From NCBI GenBank assembly GCA_023014485.1, contig JAJOZX010001000.1:662501-726500 (forward strand): a stretch of DNA of 64,000 nucleotides, read 5' to 3'. The notes under the pieces were generated by a model. The model made no database searches and was not told the DNA's origin. It saw nothing but the letters and a program-made list of their open reading frames with translations. How positions within the stretch are numbered: the first letter of the stretch is position 1; every line of letters begins with the position of its first letter. This document shows, piece by piece, positions 21,566-32,161 of the stretch. The position numbers were made by a program, and so were the translations under genes. This DNA is from Bathynomus jamesi (taxonomy: Eukaryota; Arthropoda; Malacostraca; Isopoda; Cirolanidae).

Positions 21566-22085
21566 ATGGAACTTCTTTTGAGAAGCATTCTCAACGCCGT
21601 GTGCGATTGTCCGTGACGAAGTCATTGCGCGTGTTCAGCGCGAAACTGGTGCCATTAACTATGTACTTGAAACGACTTGTAGGCAAGCAAACTCTATCAA
21701 ACGTAATGTTATTTATTTAAGTGTTGAGGAGATGAATAGAGTCTTCGTGATAGTTGAGAAGTGGGGTGAGGACCGTTATAAAATACCTGCAGGTGTAGAT
21801 ATAAGAAGAGAACAGGTTAGTGATGCCCCCTCATATGCCGTTGTTTGCATGTTGTGTATAAATTACGATCAGCCATGCATTGATATACGATTGATGTGGA
21901 AGAATGCATCTGATAATAACGTTCTTGTCCCTACGCGAAACCGTTTCATCCTCGTCAGAATGTTTGAAATCGTCGGATTCCGCAAGCTGAAGCCTATATT
22001 AGACGCGCGTGTTGCAGATATGATTTATTTTGATACGGTTCTTGAATACGCATACACCGCTCTGCTCGACGGATTTATCGAATGA
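21566..22085 (+). pseudogene. Polinton A right-arm protein 2, unknown, one frameshift
   Basis: ATG at 21,566 ('MELLLRSILNAVCD'). A frameshift near 21,608 leads into a long open frame to 22,085 with 'RDEVIARVQRETGAINYVLE', 'VFVIVEKWGEDRY' and 'FILVRMFEIVGFRKL'. About 170 residues, no recognised domain. Its TGA overlaps the next ATG (ATGA at 22,082-22,085). Confidence 0.5.
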
Positions 22086-22292
22086 GGAATGAACAAGGCG
22101 AGAATGGTCTAGAGCTGGATGCTTATTTAAAAGGTTTAGACTTTGAAATATCCCGGACTTTGGTACAGAGCACTTGAGCGGTACAGGACAGAGCTCGCCT
22201 ACACTGTTCACCCTGAAGAGTTGTATCTCTATATAATGAGTGGCTGTCATTACGACTTGGAAGATTATCTCAATTGCCGCTATGCAGAGTGA
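22082..22292 (+). pseudogene. Polinton A right-arm protein 3, small, unknown
   Basis: The ATG at 22,082 gives 'MRNEQGENGLELDAYLKGL'. After a frameshift near 22,160 the frame 'ALERYRTELAY...YIMSGCHYDLEDYLNCRYAE' runs to a TGA at 22,292. About 70 residues, acidic, no family recognised. It overlaps both neighbours by a few bases, as in compact viral genomes. Confidence 0.4.
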
Positions 22293-22641
22293 AGAAGAGT
22301 TCACGATTGAAAAGCTCGAGACAGTAAGAATAAACCATCGATTGGAAAGGATTGTTTATAAACTTGTATTTAATAACGATGTTGTAGCTAACGATGACCT
22401 ATTTGTGCGTGCTTTTGATTGTATTCTAGCCGTGTTTAAAGATAACTTGCCAACCGAATGTAAAGTGGGCACAAAAATAGTATTGAACGATATGAAGGCC
22501 ATTTATATCGAGTATAGATATCCGTATAACTTGAGCGGCGGAATAATGTTTGGCCGTATTTACCGCGTAGTGCAAAGCAATAATGATGTGACTGTAGACT
22601 CGATCACATGTGTGTTTAGTGTTTTGCGGGGTAGAACATAA
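22282..22641 (+). CDS. Polinton A right-arm protein 4, unknown
   Basis: ATG at 22,282, inside the last codons of the preceding gene; 119 residues, uninterrupted. It contains 'EEEFTIEKLETVRINHRLERIVYKLVF', split by acidic residues, then 'FDCILAVFKDNLP' and 'YNLSGGIMFGRIYRVV'. No signal peptide, membrane span or known motif. Since it is still open while neighbours are frameshifted, it may simply have escaped damage. Accessory gene of unknown role. Confidence 0.5.
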   Translation: MQSEEEFTIEKLETVRINHRLERIVYKLVFNNDVVANDDLFVRAFDCILAVFKDNLPTECKVGTKIVLNDMKAIYIEYRYPYNLSGGIMFGRIYRVVQSNNDVTVDSITCVFSVLRGRT

Positions 22642-22691
22642 AGTATTTTGATGTATATTTTTTTTCAATATATTTAACTATTTAATATAAT

Positions 22692-22696
<5 letters not shown>

Positions 22697-22746
<50 letters not shown>
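22697..22746. repeat. (TG)n/(TA)n microsatellite
   Basis: Low-complexity tract bordering the Tc1 element. Confidence 0.9.
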
Positions 22747-23708
22747 AGCACACCGGACAAAAAATTAGTCACCCTTCTCAGAATGTACCTAATAACGTGT
22801 GACGGCGCCTCTGGCCTTGATAACCGTACGAATCCGGCGAGGCAGAGACTCTACGAGGTTGTGCATGTACTGAACATCGATTTGCTGCTACTCGTTCATC
22901 AGCCGGTCCCGAAGTTCCGCCAGAGTCCGTGGGTGTCTATTCCTGCGCTTCACTTTCTGTTTCCAGCCTGAACAACACCTTCGACGCATTCAGGATTAAA
23001 GGCTTCATTGGACCTGCGATGTACTCGTCGCCTCCCATCATTGGAGAACAAACAAAAACGGGACTCATCGGACCAAATTACACGTTTCCAATCTGCCGCA
23101 GTCCAGTTTTTGTGCCTCTGAGCCCATTTATAACGTGCCAATTTGTGACTTGCTGTTAACAGCGGCCTCTTCCGTGGTACCTTGCTCCAGATGTCCATCG
23201 CATGCAGTTCTCGTCGCAATGTCCGTTCGGAAATTGGTCGCTGGAGAACCTCATTGGTTTCTTGGAGCAATTGTTCTCTGGTTTGAAAACGATTTGCAGT
23301 TACTAGACGAGAAACATAGCGGCGGCCCCTATTGTCGAGAATTGTTTTCCGGCCACAGTTACGCCGTCGATTGTCAGTTGATTGCGAACTACACCACTCT
23401 TTGTAAACTCGCTGGACAGTACGCGTTGACACACCAACAAATTGGGCTACTTCAGACATTTTGTGTCCGTGGGCTCTGCCAAACACGATGGCTCCTTTTT
23501 GCCACTGAGTAACGTCTGCCTCACGACCCATTTTGCAGACTATATCCAACACACACTTTGTTCTTCACCACCTCACGAAACAGATCTGATCCTGTGTGCT
23601 ACGTCACCGCTACTTGTCACTTAACAATGCTACATCAGCGCCCTCTGTGTGACCTTGAACTTCCTACTATCGGTGCTATTAGGGGTGACTAATTTTTTGT
23701 CCGGTGCT
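22747..23708 (-). mobile_element. Tc1-like element with internal deletion
   Basis: Inverted ends AGCACACCGGACAAAAAATT and AATTTTTTGTCCGGTGCT are flanked by TA (22,745-22,746 and 23,709-23,710). The minus-strand frame 22,950-23,552 encodes the N-terminal 200 residues: helix-turn-helix ('MSEVAQFVGVSTRTVQRVYKEW') and the first catalytic Asp ('VIWSDESRF'). The region with the second Asp and Glu is deleted, and the C-terminal end ('LAELRDRL') follows at about 22,790-22,930. The 962-bp length, well short of a full Tc1 element, fits a deletion derivative that would need a helper transposase. Confidence 0.93.
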
Positions 23709-23710
23709 TA

Positions 23711-24125
23711 TATATATATATATATTTTTTTTTCCTGTACTAATATGTTGCTGATTATACTCCTTCATTTTGTATATTATTATTTTTTTATTTTCAATAT
23801 ATTTAATTATTTAATATAACTATATATATATATTTTTTTTTTCTTGTACTAATATATTATGGTTATACTACATCGTTTTGTATATTTTTATTATCATATA
23901 TAATTATTATCATATATATATATATATATTCCTCGTTCGTATTTCTTCTGCTATTGTTATTTTTTATTTTATTTTTTGATAATATATATTCCATCGTTTG
24001 ATTGTATATTTATTTTCTATATATTTCGTGAAATTGATTCCAATAATTCGTCTAAATAAACAGAATGATGTAATGGTGTTTTATTTAATTCTGGTGGTTG
24101 TAAACGATATTATTATTTTTATATC
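23711..24125. repeat. AT-rich right end of Polinton A with terminal inverted repeat segment
   Basis: 23,940-24,090 is the inverse of 55,310-55,452 at the left end of Polinton B (shared ACAGAATGATGTAATGGTGT; runs of TTTTTATTTTA). Two elements in the same orientation should show their right and left terminal repeats as mutual reverse complements, which is what is seen. Otherwise only TA-rich sequence. Confidence 0.7.
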
Positions 24126-24210
24126 AAATGGCTGCCTTCTTAAACGGCTGACGGATTTCTAAGCCAACTGTCAAAAATATCTGAATAGCGCAATCCGGCA
24201 GTTGAAAAGG

Positions 24211-24274
<64 letters not shown>

Positions 24275-24610
24275 GCCTTCTAGGTATTCTACGTCAACTG
24301 GCTGGTTAAGCCAACTGGCGGAATATGCCAACTGTCGAGAATATATGCTTTAATTAAATAAATAGCACAATCTGGCAACTCAACCATAATAATGTGCCTG
24401 CCTTCTAGGTCTTCTAAGCCAACTGTCGAGAATATATGCCTTAATCAAATAAATAGCTTAATCTGGCAACTCAACCCTAATAATGTGCCTATCTTCTAGG
24501 TCTTCTAAGTCAAGTGGCTGGTTAAGCCAACTGTCAAGAATATATGCTTTAATTAAACAAATAGCGCAATTTGGCAACTCAGCCAGTTAAGCCAACTGGC
24601 TGATTAGGAA
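24125..24610. repeat. Four-unit tandem repeat at the Polinton A right end
   Basis: Units of about 115 bp contain AAGCCAACTGTCRAGAATAT, then AATCTGGCAACTCAACC, interrupted by a (TA)n tract at 24,212-24,272. Related units in inverse orientation (GGTTGAGTTGGCAGATACC) occur at 55,070-55,180, at the matching end of copy B. Probably subterminal repeats of the element. Confidence 0.8.
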
Positions 24611-24840
24611 CTTATAAGACAGCGGCCGCTCGGCTGAAGTCACAATATGCGCTTGGCTCCAACCTATAGAAATCCAACAGACTTTCCCTTCTACTACTTC
24701 TTTCACCACCTTTCTCTACAAAAAAAAAAAAAAATGGTGTCAATAATCCAGCAGGGTTGAAAGCACCTTAAACAGAAAAAAAAAAAACAAATATGCGCTT
24801 GGCTCGTGCCAAGAGAACACCTCTTCCTCTCCTCCTTTCT
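24611..24840. other. Spacer with two A-runs
   Basis: A short direct repeat (ATATGCGCTTGGCTC, twice) and two poly(A) runs. Nothing else recognised; this is the boundary between Polinton A and the BEL element. Confidence 0.5.
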
Positions 24841-25075
24841 CTCTTAGGTTAGGTATACCCCTTTAGGGGGTGAGGCTGTCCCACCTTCTCCCCCAAAGAG
24901 GTCTCCCCCAGCATGCTGGGGGGGTTAATTGCAACTTGGGGGATAACTCCTCTCCCAAGTTGCACAACCATTTGGTGCATAACATCTTGCAACATCCCCT
25001 TGTTGCATAACATCATGCCACATTGATCAACATTTGCAATTGCATTGCACTCTCCTTTTGCGCCCATGCTACTAC
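24841..25075 (-). repeat. Dispersed TTGCAAC/CCTCCCCC repeat, copy 1
   Basis: Contains CCCCTTTAGGGGGTGAGG, GTTGCATAACATC-type units and GGGGGAGA runs. An inverse relative is at 51,600-51,935. The class of repeat is unknown. Confidence 0.6.
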
Positions 25076-25079
25076 CCTA

Positions 25080-26023
25080 CAATAGGTTGATTAGAAGGCC
25101 AATTTCACTTCCAAGTTTTAGCCACTCTGGCCCATTCCACCACAAACTTGACTGTGCAAGATCTTTCAATGAAATTCCTCGTGTTGGTAAATCAGTTGGG
25201 TTTTGGGTGCCTGGACAATGCTTCCATTGCTTTGGATCTGTGTGTACTTGAATTTCCTCTACCCTATTGGCTACAAGCGGTTTCCATTTCCTTGCCTGGC
25301 TTTTTAACCAGTGCCAAACTATAGTGGAGTTTGTCTAATAATAGCTTGGAATTTCATAAAGGCCCAAAGAGTTTTGCACTGTAACTGCAAGCCGAATAGC
25401 AATGACTGCACCCATCAATTCCAATCTTGGAATAAAAAGCCTTTTCAACGGTGCTACTCTGCTCTTTGCAGCAACCAACCTGCAACTTACTTCCTCTTCG
25501 AATGTGCCTCTTATATAAATGCAAGTTACAGTACATAGGCTTCCTCACTTGCATCACAAAAGATGTGCAGCTCCAAATTAATTATCTATACTGTTGTTTA
25601 ACTCTCCAAAGTACCATCTTGGGATTTTAATGTCTCCAAGATGTGCCAATTCTTTGAAGACAATATTTCCACTTTACCACCGGGTAACTCTTGGTCCCAA
25701 CCAAGTCCAATTTCCCAGAGGCTCTGAAACCAAATTTTTTACTTTATCACAAATGGAGCCAGGAATCCAAGAGGATCAAAGACCTTCGAAGCCAAACTAA
25801 GAGCTGTACGTTTCGTTCACCTTGTCTCATTCTCAGCCAGCTCTACTAAAAATTTCCCATTGAAGGTAAACAAATCCTCTCCTTGCTGCCAAACAATGCC
25901 TAGCACCTTGGTGTCTATTGCCCACAACTCCTTAATACTAGAATCCTCAATGCTTTCTGCTGCATCAGGTCCTACACAGGACTGACTCATAAACTGTTGT
26001 AACTGAGAATGATTGGTCGCCAT
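25080..26023 (-). pseudogene. BEL/Pao post-RT region (A17/RNase H), many lesions
   Basis: Fragments in all three minus frames: 'LWAIDTKVLGIVWQ' (25,817-26,023), 'FIPRLELMGAVIAIRLA' and 'VANRVEEIQVHTDPKQWKH' with 'NPTDLPTRGI' toward 25,150. This matches the region between RT and integrase in BEL/Pao elements. Too damaged to encode a protein. Confidence 0.7.
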
Positions 26024-26687
26024 TTTCTGAGCTCCATGCCAGCCTCCTTCATTATAGCTCTAGCCTCCTTGAATATCTGTTTAGCCATTTCTTTATTATC
26101 CACTGAATACAGCAAATCATCAACATAAAAATTTTTCATTATGTGTTCAATAGTATTAGGATAGACTTTAGAATATTTCTTAAAATGGTACTGTATAGTA
26201 ACTACCAAAAGAAATGGACTAGAGCTGAGGCCAAACAACACTGACTTCATTCTATATACTTGAACCTTGGGATCATTTTTCAACAAGTTTTTCGTATCCA
26301 CCCACAGATACCTTACTGCAACTCTGTCCTCTGGTTTTAACTTTATCCTCAAAAATGCTTGCTTCACCTCTGCAGTCAATGCTACTCTACCAAATCTGAA
26401 TCGCAGAAACAAGGAAAATAAATCTGCATTTAAATTTGGCCCAGCATCCAAACATTCAAGGACACACCACCTCTGTCCTTGGCTGAGCCATCAAAAACTA
26501 CCCTCAGTTTGGTGGTATTTTTGTCTCGTCGTACCACTGCATGATGTGGCAGATAATGTGCCTCCTGGCTCACCAGCTCACCTTGCACCCTTTCAGCATA
26601 GCCCTCCTTTACATAGCTTAGGATGGCTTCATCGTATTCATTTAACAACTCCTCATTTTTCCTTAGCCTGTGCAATGAAGTCTCCAA
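25987..26687 (-). pseudogene. BEL/Pao reverse transcriptase, frameshifted
   Basis: 26,430-26,687 gives 'HYLPHHAVVRRDKNTTKLRVVFDGSAK'-type start in pieces. 25,987-26,451 gives 'VALTAEVKQAFLRIKL', 'YRMKSVLFGLSSSPFLL' and the catalytic 'FYVDDLL'. A frameshift near 26,440 separates them. RNA-dependent DNA synthesis domain. Confidence 0.85.
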
Positions 26688-26875
26688 CCTCCTATTGGCT
26701 AGCTGAAGGTTTGAGCTGGGTTTGCAAGAATCCTTCCAAGGAAGGCCAACTTCGTAGCAACCATCTCTAAACCCAATACCTTTTTCAAATTACTCTAAAA
26801 CATCACTGTTCACTGTACTTGCCTGCTTCTCCTGTTTGTTCTTTATGCCAATGGATTCAAGTTCCCAAAAGGCTT

Positions 26876-27769
26876 TCAAATTCCTTTCCAACCATGGCTG
26901 TTCTCCTCAATCTTAACAAAAAGAGCTATAACTTCCATTTCATTGCAATAGCTACCACGTAGCATCCAGCCTAGCTTACTTTCAATAGCTACAGGACCTT
27001 GAGATGTGCGGACAATGTTATCAGTAATGAAGTCCCAATAATAGTCAGCTCCAATCAAAAGACTAATATCTTCTGTTCCTTCAAACTTATTGCCCAAATT
27101 AATTCCTTTAACTCGCAATTCTTGGACACATGCCATATCTAAACAAGTAGTGACTGGAGCACAAAGTTCCTCAATCTCTACAGCTTCGACCTTGATAGTG
27201 GGACCTTGTGGTAACAACCCCTTAACCAGAACTTCTACCTTCTTAACTTTGGTTCGGTTTTGAACTGAACCCCCAAATCCAGAAATTCTTAAATTTTCCA
27301 TCTTAAGTTCTTTAAACTTCAAATTTCTGGAAATTCTGATCTTAATAAAGCTACACTGGCTACCACTCTCAAACAGCACTCTTACAGTAGCTTCTCCATC
27401 ATTCCCAATTAATAATGCTGCAGCTGTTTGCAATAATCCCCCTTTACTTTTACTCCCTTTCATAGCAGTGGCATGTGCCACTGATGTCTCTAATTCTGGG
27501 GTAGGCCTACTAGGAGTATTTTCACACAATAATGGCTGATGCCAGCCATGGCATTTTTTGCACAAAATTTTAAACTTACAAAACCTTGCTCTGTGACCTT
27601 TCAAAAAACATTTAAAACATGCTGTAGACTTAGTTACCCTGTCCTTTCTCTCCTCAACAGGTAAAGCCTCAGCCACCTCACATTTATATGACTTGTGTTT
27701 GCCTTCGCAAAATATGCATTCCTTGATTCCCTTTAATTTATTCTCAAAGGATGCATGTAGAGCTGACAC
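26876..27769 (-). pseudogene. BEL/Pao zinc knuckles and aspartic protease (DUF1758 type)
   Basis: 297 open codons. Residues 18-85 carry cysteine-histidine knuckles ('CIFCEGKHKSYKC', 'CFKCFLKGHRARFC', 'CKKCHGWHQPLLC'). The protease region has 'VLFESGSQCSFI' where DSGS would be expected (here E-S-G-S), then 'LLIGADYYWDFI' and 'KLGWMLRGS'. The D-to-E change at the active site would impair it. It is continuous with gag in intact elements. Confidence 0.82.
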
Positions 27770-28006
27770 TGTACCTGGGCTATTCCTTTTTGTAGAAACT
27801 TTGGTGCTGTGCCTGCCTTTGTCCCCTTGTTTAACATCTCACTGTGCAAATTCAATTCCCTCTCGTCTTGCTAATTATGTGCCTAAAAGGTTTAACATCT
27901 GCTGGAGGGGGATGTACACATGTTCTGTAGGGTGTCCCCTACTTAATTCAAGCAAAATTGAGCAAGGCTATTTAGACTCCAGTATAGTGACCAACATTAC
28001 ACCATA

Positions 28007-28846
28007 CTAAATACACTCCTCCACCACACTTAACACTTGAAGGGAATGAACTGCTGACTGAAAAGTGTCTGCCCATCCTTGCCATTCCTGAATACTCCTA
28101 GAAAATGTTTTGAGTACAAGTCTCGGTAATTGAACTGCAGATCTGTTAACCTTAACTTCACAAACACCGTTTGTTGAGGGCTGTGTTTCATTATTAGACC
28201 TGGTCTCTAACTGTACTGAGCTGCTAAACTCTTTTGCACTGTGGCGTGCTTTAATTATATCATCAATAATCTCTTCAAAGTAAATTATGTCCATTATTAT
28301 GGAGAAATAAAAAAAAGCCACACATGCTGGCATAAGAATAGCACACAAACAAAATTAGTAAAAAGGATTGAAGAACTGAAGAATTTCATTCAAAACATCT
28401 CCACTTCAGGTTTTGGAAAAATGATGCTGTTTCATTTTTGATAGAACAACATCAAAATCAGGACGTAAATTCGTAATATTCTAAAATTTAGAATAACGCC
28501 ACATTTATGTAACAAAATAAAATAAAAATATACGAAAAAAATATCAGCACAAAGTGTCAAGCACTAAAAGCACCTCTTCGTTTCATGATACCATACACAC
28601 GACTGAGGCTCTGAGGGAAGTGTCTCTCATACCGCACGCATTACCCCCAAAATTTTTAAATTTACCCCTGTTCCCCGACCACTGGCTTAGAGCAACCTTT
28701 TTAGTTTCTCATATGGAAAGCTGCGTAGTCATTAAGCTTAAATCCTCTTGCTCTATGACAGAATCTATAGTGGCAATAACCTTTGTAATTAGACCTTTGT
28801 AGGCGCTTCTTCTTTTTCTAAACTTGTCCAATTCAGCTGCACTCAT
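28007..28846 (-). pseudogene. BEL/Pao gag, broken
   Basis: ATG at 28,846 ('MSAAELDKFRKRRSAYKG'), typical for BEL gag. A frameshift occurs near 28,710. The later piece 28,007-28,348 has 'VQLPRLVLKTFSRSIQEWQGW', the conserved gag block of this clade. Just 5' of the gene a 41-bp unit is duplicated in tandem (about 28,841-28,918). Confidence 0.75.
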
Positions 28847-29340
28847 CTTCAATGCAAACAACAATTGGGCTCAAGGCCACACTCATCTTCAATGCAAACA
28901 ACAATTGGGCTCAATGCCAAATAAGCTGAATTGGCGAAAATACTTAACTAAACTGATCAACCTCAAAATTTGCCTTTTTTCAAATAAACTGAATTGCTTG
29001 GTTGGGGTACTGACCAAGCACCAGTATGGAATACCAAATTTTCCACCCAAGTAACTGGCGCACTGAAGTCTGCAACCTTCGCCTACGAACAATAAAACCA
29101 AAATTAACCAAACCAGTAAAAATGTAGGCCCAAAACAACGACAGACTAGCGGCCAAGTTTCGCAATTGGGCGACAAAACTTTCTACCCTGGGACCTTAAC
29201 TCAATTATGTTCATCCCGTCCAGGCCTAACTTGGGCTACAATTTGCACAATCAGAACTTGTGCGAAAAATAGTCACTGACTCAGTCTTGGGCTAGAATCC
29301 GGTTCGAAGGACCATGTGATTTTATTTGGAACAAGTGTAG

Positions 29341-29705
29341 TTTACGTCCCCCTGACGCAAAAGGGGACATAAACTACACTAGGTCAAAGTTGGGGAACGT
29401 AAACTACACTAGGATCTTTAGGAGACATTTTTTAAATGAATCCATCAAATAAAACGTTAAAACTAACGAAAATATTACGGCTTACCCTAACCAATCGTCA
29501 GTTTATATATAAATTGACGATTGGTTAGGTTAAGTCGTAATATTTTCGTTAGTTTTAACATTTTATTTGATCAGGTATATGCAAACAAAGTTGGAGAACG
29601 CAAACTACACAAGGATAATGTAGGGGAACGTAAACTACACTAGGATAATGTAGGGGACCGTAAACTGCACTAGGCACTACAGGGGAACGTAAACTCCGCT
29701 TGCTC
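29341..29705. repeat. Tandem GGGGAACGTAAACTACACTAGG units
   Basis: About six copies of a roughly 36-bp unit (GGGAACGTAAACTACACTAG) split by the MITE at 29,443-29,571. They lie where the BEL 5' LTR would be (upstream of the primer-binding site), so they may be LTR-internal repeats. Confidence 0.75.
29443..29571. mobile_element. Hairpin MITE
   Basis: Near-perfect inverted arms of about 58 bp (ATCAAATAAAACGTTAAAAC... and inverse) around a TTTATATATAAA centre. The inner arm sequence (ACGAAAATATTAC, CTAACCAATC) is shared with the arms of 1786-2192, so both belong to one family. Confidence 0.85.
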
Positions 29706-30340
29706 CTTTTATTTTATTTTATTGGGTTCAGAATCCCAGCTGAGCCCCGAACGGCCAAGCTCTGAGGGGGCACTTCAACCTACAGCCCAAGTTAAGCTAC
29801 ACTAAACAAACTTACGGGCTTGGAGGTCCTATTAGGTCCTACTTCAGGGTTGATGAATCGATGTGGGCCTACCTTAGGCCTCATTTGCATAAAATTAAGA
29901 TAAAAACAAAAGGGGCACTATTCATGGTCTTCTTTCTAAACCTTGCAACAACACAACCTGCATCATTGCATGATGCGACAATCTTATATCTAAACAACCA
30001 AACTGAATTGCAAGAGAGCTCTCTATAAGACCACGCCCTGTGAGTGCCGCATTCAACAAGCGAGTAGAAAGGACGCGCCAGTGTCCCCCCAAAATAATGA
30101 TGCCACAAGAGTGCCCAAACAATGATGCCACAAGAGCCCAAAAATGCTAGCTCTAAATTAAGTGAATTTTTCACTAACCTTACAATTATGAGATGGATAT
30201 ATATACACCTTAACTTAATATATACAAGTAATGCTGCATCAATCAGCTTAGTCATCATATCGCCTTGGGACAACAATGGCTCTTCCTCTTCTAGATTTTC
30301 TAACAACTCCATGAGGATGACCATGCTTACACCGCTTTTG
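29706..30340. other. Possible BEL 5' LTR remainder
   Basis: No coding signal. It includes a duplicated AATGATGCCACAAGAG unit at 30,093-30,140. By position upstream of the primer-binding site it could be the LTR, starting near 30,120 (TGTTTGGGC on the minus strand), but no second LTR exists to confirm it. Confidence 0.35.
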
Positions 30341-30364
30341 AAGCTAACAGGTGGCTTTACCAAT

Positions 30365-30738
30365 TCAAAAGATTAAGTTTCGGGTTAACAAATGGAGTCG
30401 CGTGCTTCCAACGAATTATGGATGATTTCATACGTCAGACTAAATTACAAGGGACTTTCGCTTACTTGGATGATGTCACCATCTGCGGTTCGACGCACGA
30501 GGAACAAGACGAAAATTTGCATAGGTTCGTTGACACCGCTAATCGTTATAACATGACGTTGAATAGAGAAAAGTATGTATTTTCATCCCCTTCCATATGT
30601 CTGCTGGGTTACGAAATCAGGAATAACGAGCTACGACCTGATCCTTCTTGTCTGGAACCCCTACGAAGTATGCCGTTGCCTCACTCAAAAAAGGGCCTTT
30701 TACAGATGATGGGCCTTTTTGCCTTTTATTCACGTTAG
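30365..30738 (+). pseudogene. Gypsy 2 reverse transcriptase, C-terminal part
   Basis: Reads 'RLSFGLTNGVACFQRIMDDF', split at a stop-free junction, then 'TFAYLDDVTICG' (the YLDD-type active site) and 'LGYEIRNNELRPDP'. Typical thumb and connection follow. No start codon of its own; truncated at the 5' side. Confidence 0.88.
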
Positions 30739-30852
30739 GTGCCACAATTCTCAGAAAGGACTGATTCTCTAATTGACGCCTCTTTTCCGCTGACCGAGGA
30801 TGCTAAAAATGCTGTTTTGGATTTGAAAGAAGCAATAATTAAATAAGTTAAG

Positions 30853-31250
30853 ATGAAAACCGATGAAAAACTACCCTTTACTATCGAAACAGATGCGTCG
30901 GAGGCCGCTATAGGCGCCACACTAAATCAGGAAGGCCGCCCGGTTGCTTTCTTCTCGCGATCGCTTAATCGCGCCGAAAGAAATCACTGCGCAGTTGAAA
31001 AGGAGGCCTATGCGATCGTGGAATCAGTAAGAAAATGGCGCCATTATTTGGTTGGAAAACACTTTACGTTAATAACCGATCAGAAATCCGTGGTCTTCAT
31101 GCTTGACACGCAACACAAGAGTAAAATTAAAAATGAGAAAATATCAAGATGGAAGGTAGAATTGATGCTGTATTCATTCGACATCGTCCAGGAAACTTAA
31201 TGTTGCTGCGGATGCTCTTTCGCGCGGGTTTTGTGCCGTAACGAATCACA
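30853..31250 (+). pseudogene. Gypsy 2 RNase H
   Basis: 'FTIETDASEAAIGATLNQ', 'AVEKEAYAIVESVRKWRHYL' and 'FTLITDQKSV' show the D-E-D pattern of Gypsy RNase H. The frame stops at 31,200 and 'ADALSR' continues in another frame, as expected just after this domain. Confidence 0.88.
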
Positions 31251-31276
31251 GCGATCTCTTCGAGCTACATAAGTCA

Positions 31277-32161
31277 TTGTGTCATCCGGGTATCACTCGT
31301 CTGCTCCATTTTGTTCGTGCGCGAAATCTCCCCTACTCTGCAGAGGATGTGAAGCGTGTCGTGTCAACTTGCCATACTTGCAACAAATTGAAACCGCAAT
31401 TCCATCGACCCGAACCAGGGCAACTTATACGAGCCATGAGACCGTTAGATCGTCTCAGTATTGATTTTAAAGGCCCCTTACCCTCTAACACCAACAATCG
31501 ATTTCTGCTAATCGTGATTGATGAGTTTTCACGTTTCTCTTTCGCTTTCCATTGCAGAGATATGTCGGCCTCCACTGTTATTGCATGTCTCATTACTTCA
31601 TTCTCCATTTTCGGTTTACCTGGTTACTTGCATTCTGATCGAGGGACATCTTTCATGTTATCGCAGCTGAAATCGTTCTTGCATAACCACGGAGTTCCGA
31701 CGAGTCGTTTGACTCCTTATCATCCGACTGGGAATAGACAGTGTGAGCGATTTGTCGGGATTGTATGGAAGACAGTGATATTGATTCTTCAATCAAGAAA
31801 TTTACGTATTTGTGCATGGGTATCCGTCTTGGTCTTGCCCGAAGCACTTCACTCACTTCGCTCGCTTCTGTGCACCGCTACCTACGTGGCTTACGGTATC
31901 GGAACTGTCCTTCTCAGGAGACACGTGGAAGGAGTCCGCTTATTGGAAGCAAATCCTCAGTACGCTCACGTTCGATTTCCCAATGGGCGAGAAGACACCG
32001 TAGCGATCAAAGACCTCGCTCCAGGGGGCGGCCCGCTTCCGGTGGATCCTGAAGTGGGTTTGGAAGCCAGATCAGATTTTTTTTATATGAGTCACTTAGG
32101 AGCGCTCGAGTTTCAGGCGAGGTTGTTCCTACTGAATGTCCTCCAGTCGGGGGCGATGTGA
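31277..32161 (+). pseudogene. Gypsy 2 integrase
   Basis: Zinc-binding H-C region ('HPGITRLLHFVRARN', 'CHTCNKLKP'), then the catalytic D ('LSIDFKGPL'), D ('YLHSDRGTSF') and E ('NRQCERFVGIVWK'). The C-terminal part after about 31,800 leaves the family consensus because of frameshifts ('HEALHSVRSLLCT'-like block altered). One frame of 294 codons remains open. Confidence 0.88.

Larger units (their letters stand above)
25080..29313 (-). mobile_element. BEL/Pao retrotransposon, 3'-truncated and degenerate
   Basis: Reading leftward on the minus strand: a primer-binding-site-like TGGTCCTTCGAACCGGA (about 29,296-29,312, the roo-type tRNA-Arg form), gag, zinc knuckles, aspartic protease, reverse transcriptase and RNase H/A17 region, ending near 25,080. 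The integrase and 3' LTR are absent, replaced by the repeat at 24,841. Multiple frameshifts. Confidence 0.85.

Noticed and set aside
24125..24610. CRISPR-like array
   Set aside because: Units are about 115 bp without uniform short spacers, in a eukaryotic repeat context.
29881..30363. A 160-codon minus-strand frame
   Set aside because: No conserved motif, lies in the presumed BEL LTR, and overlaps duplicated non-coding units.
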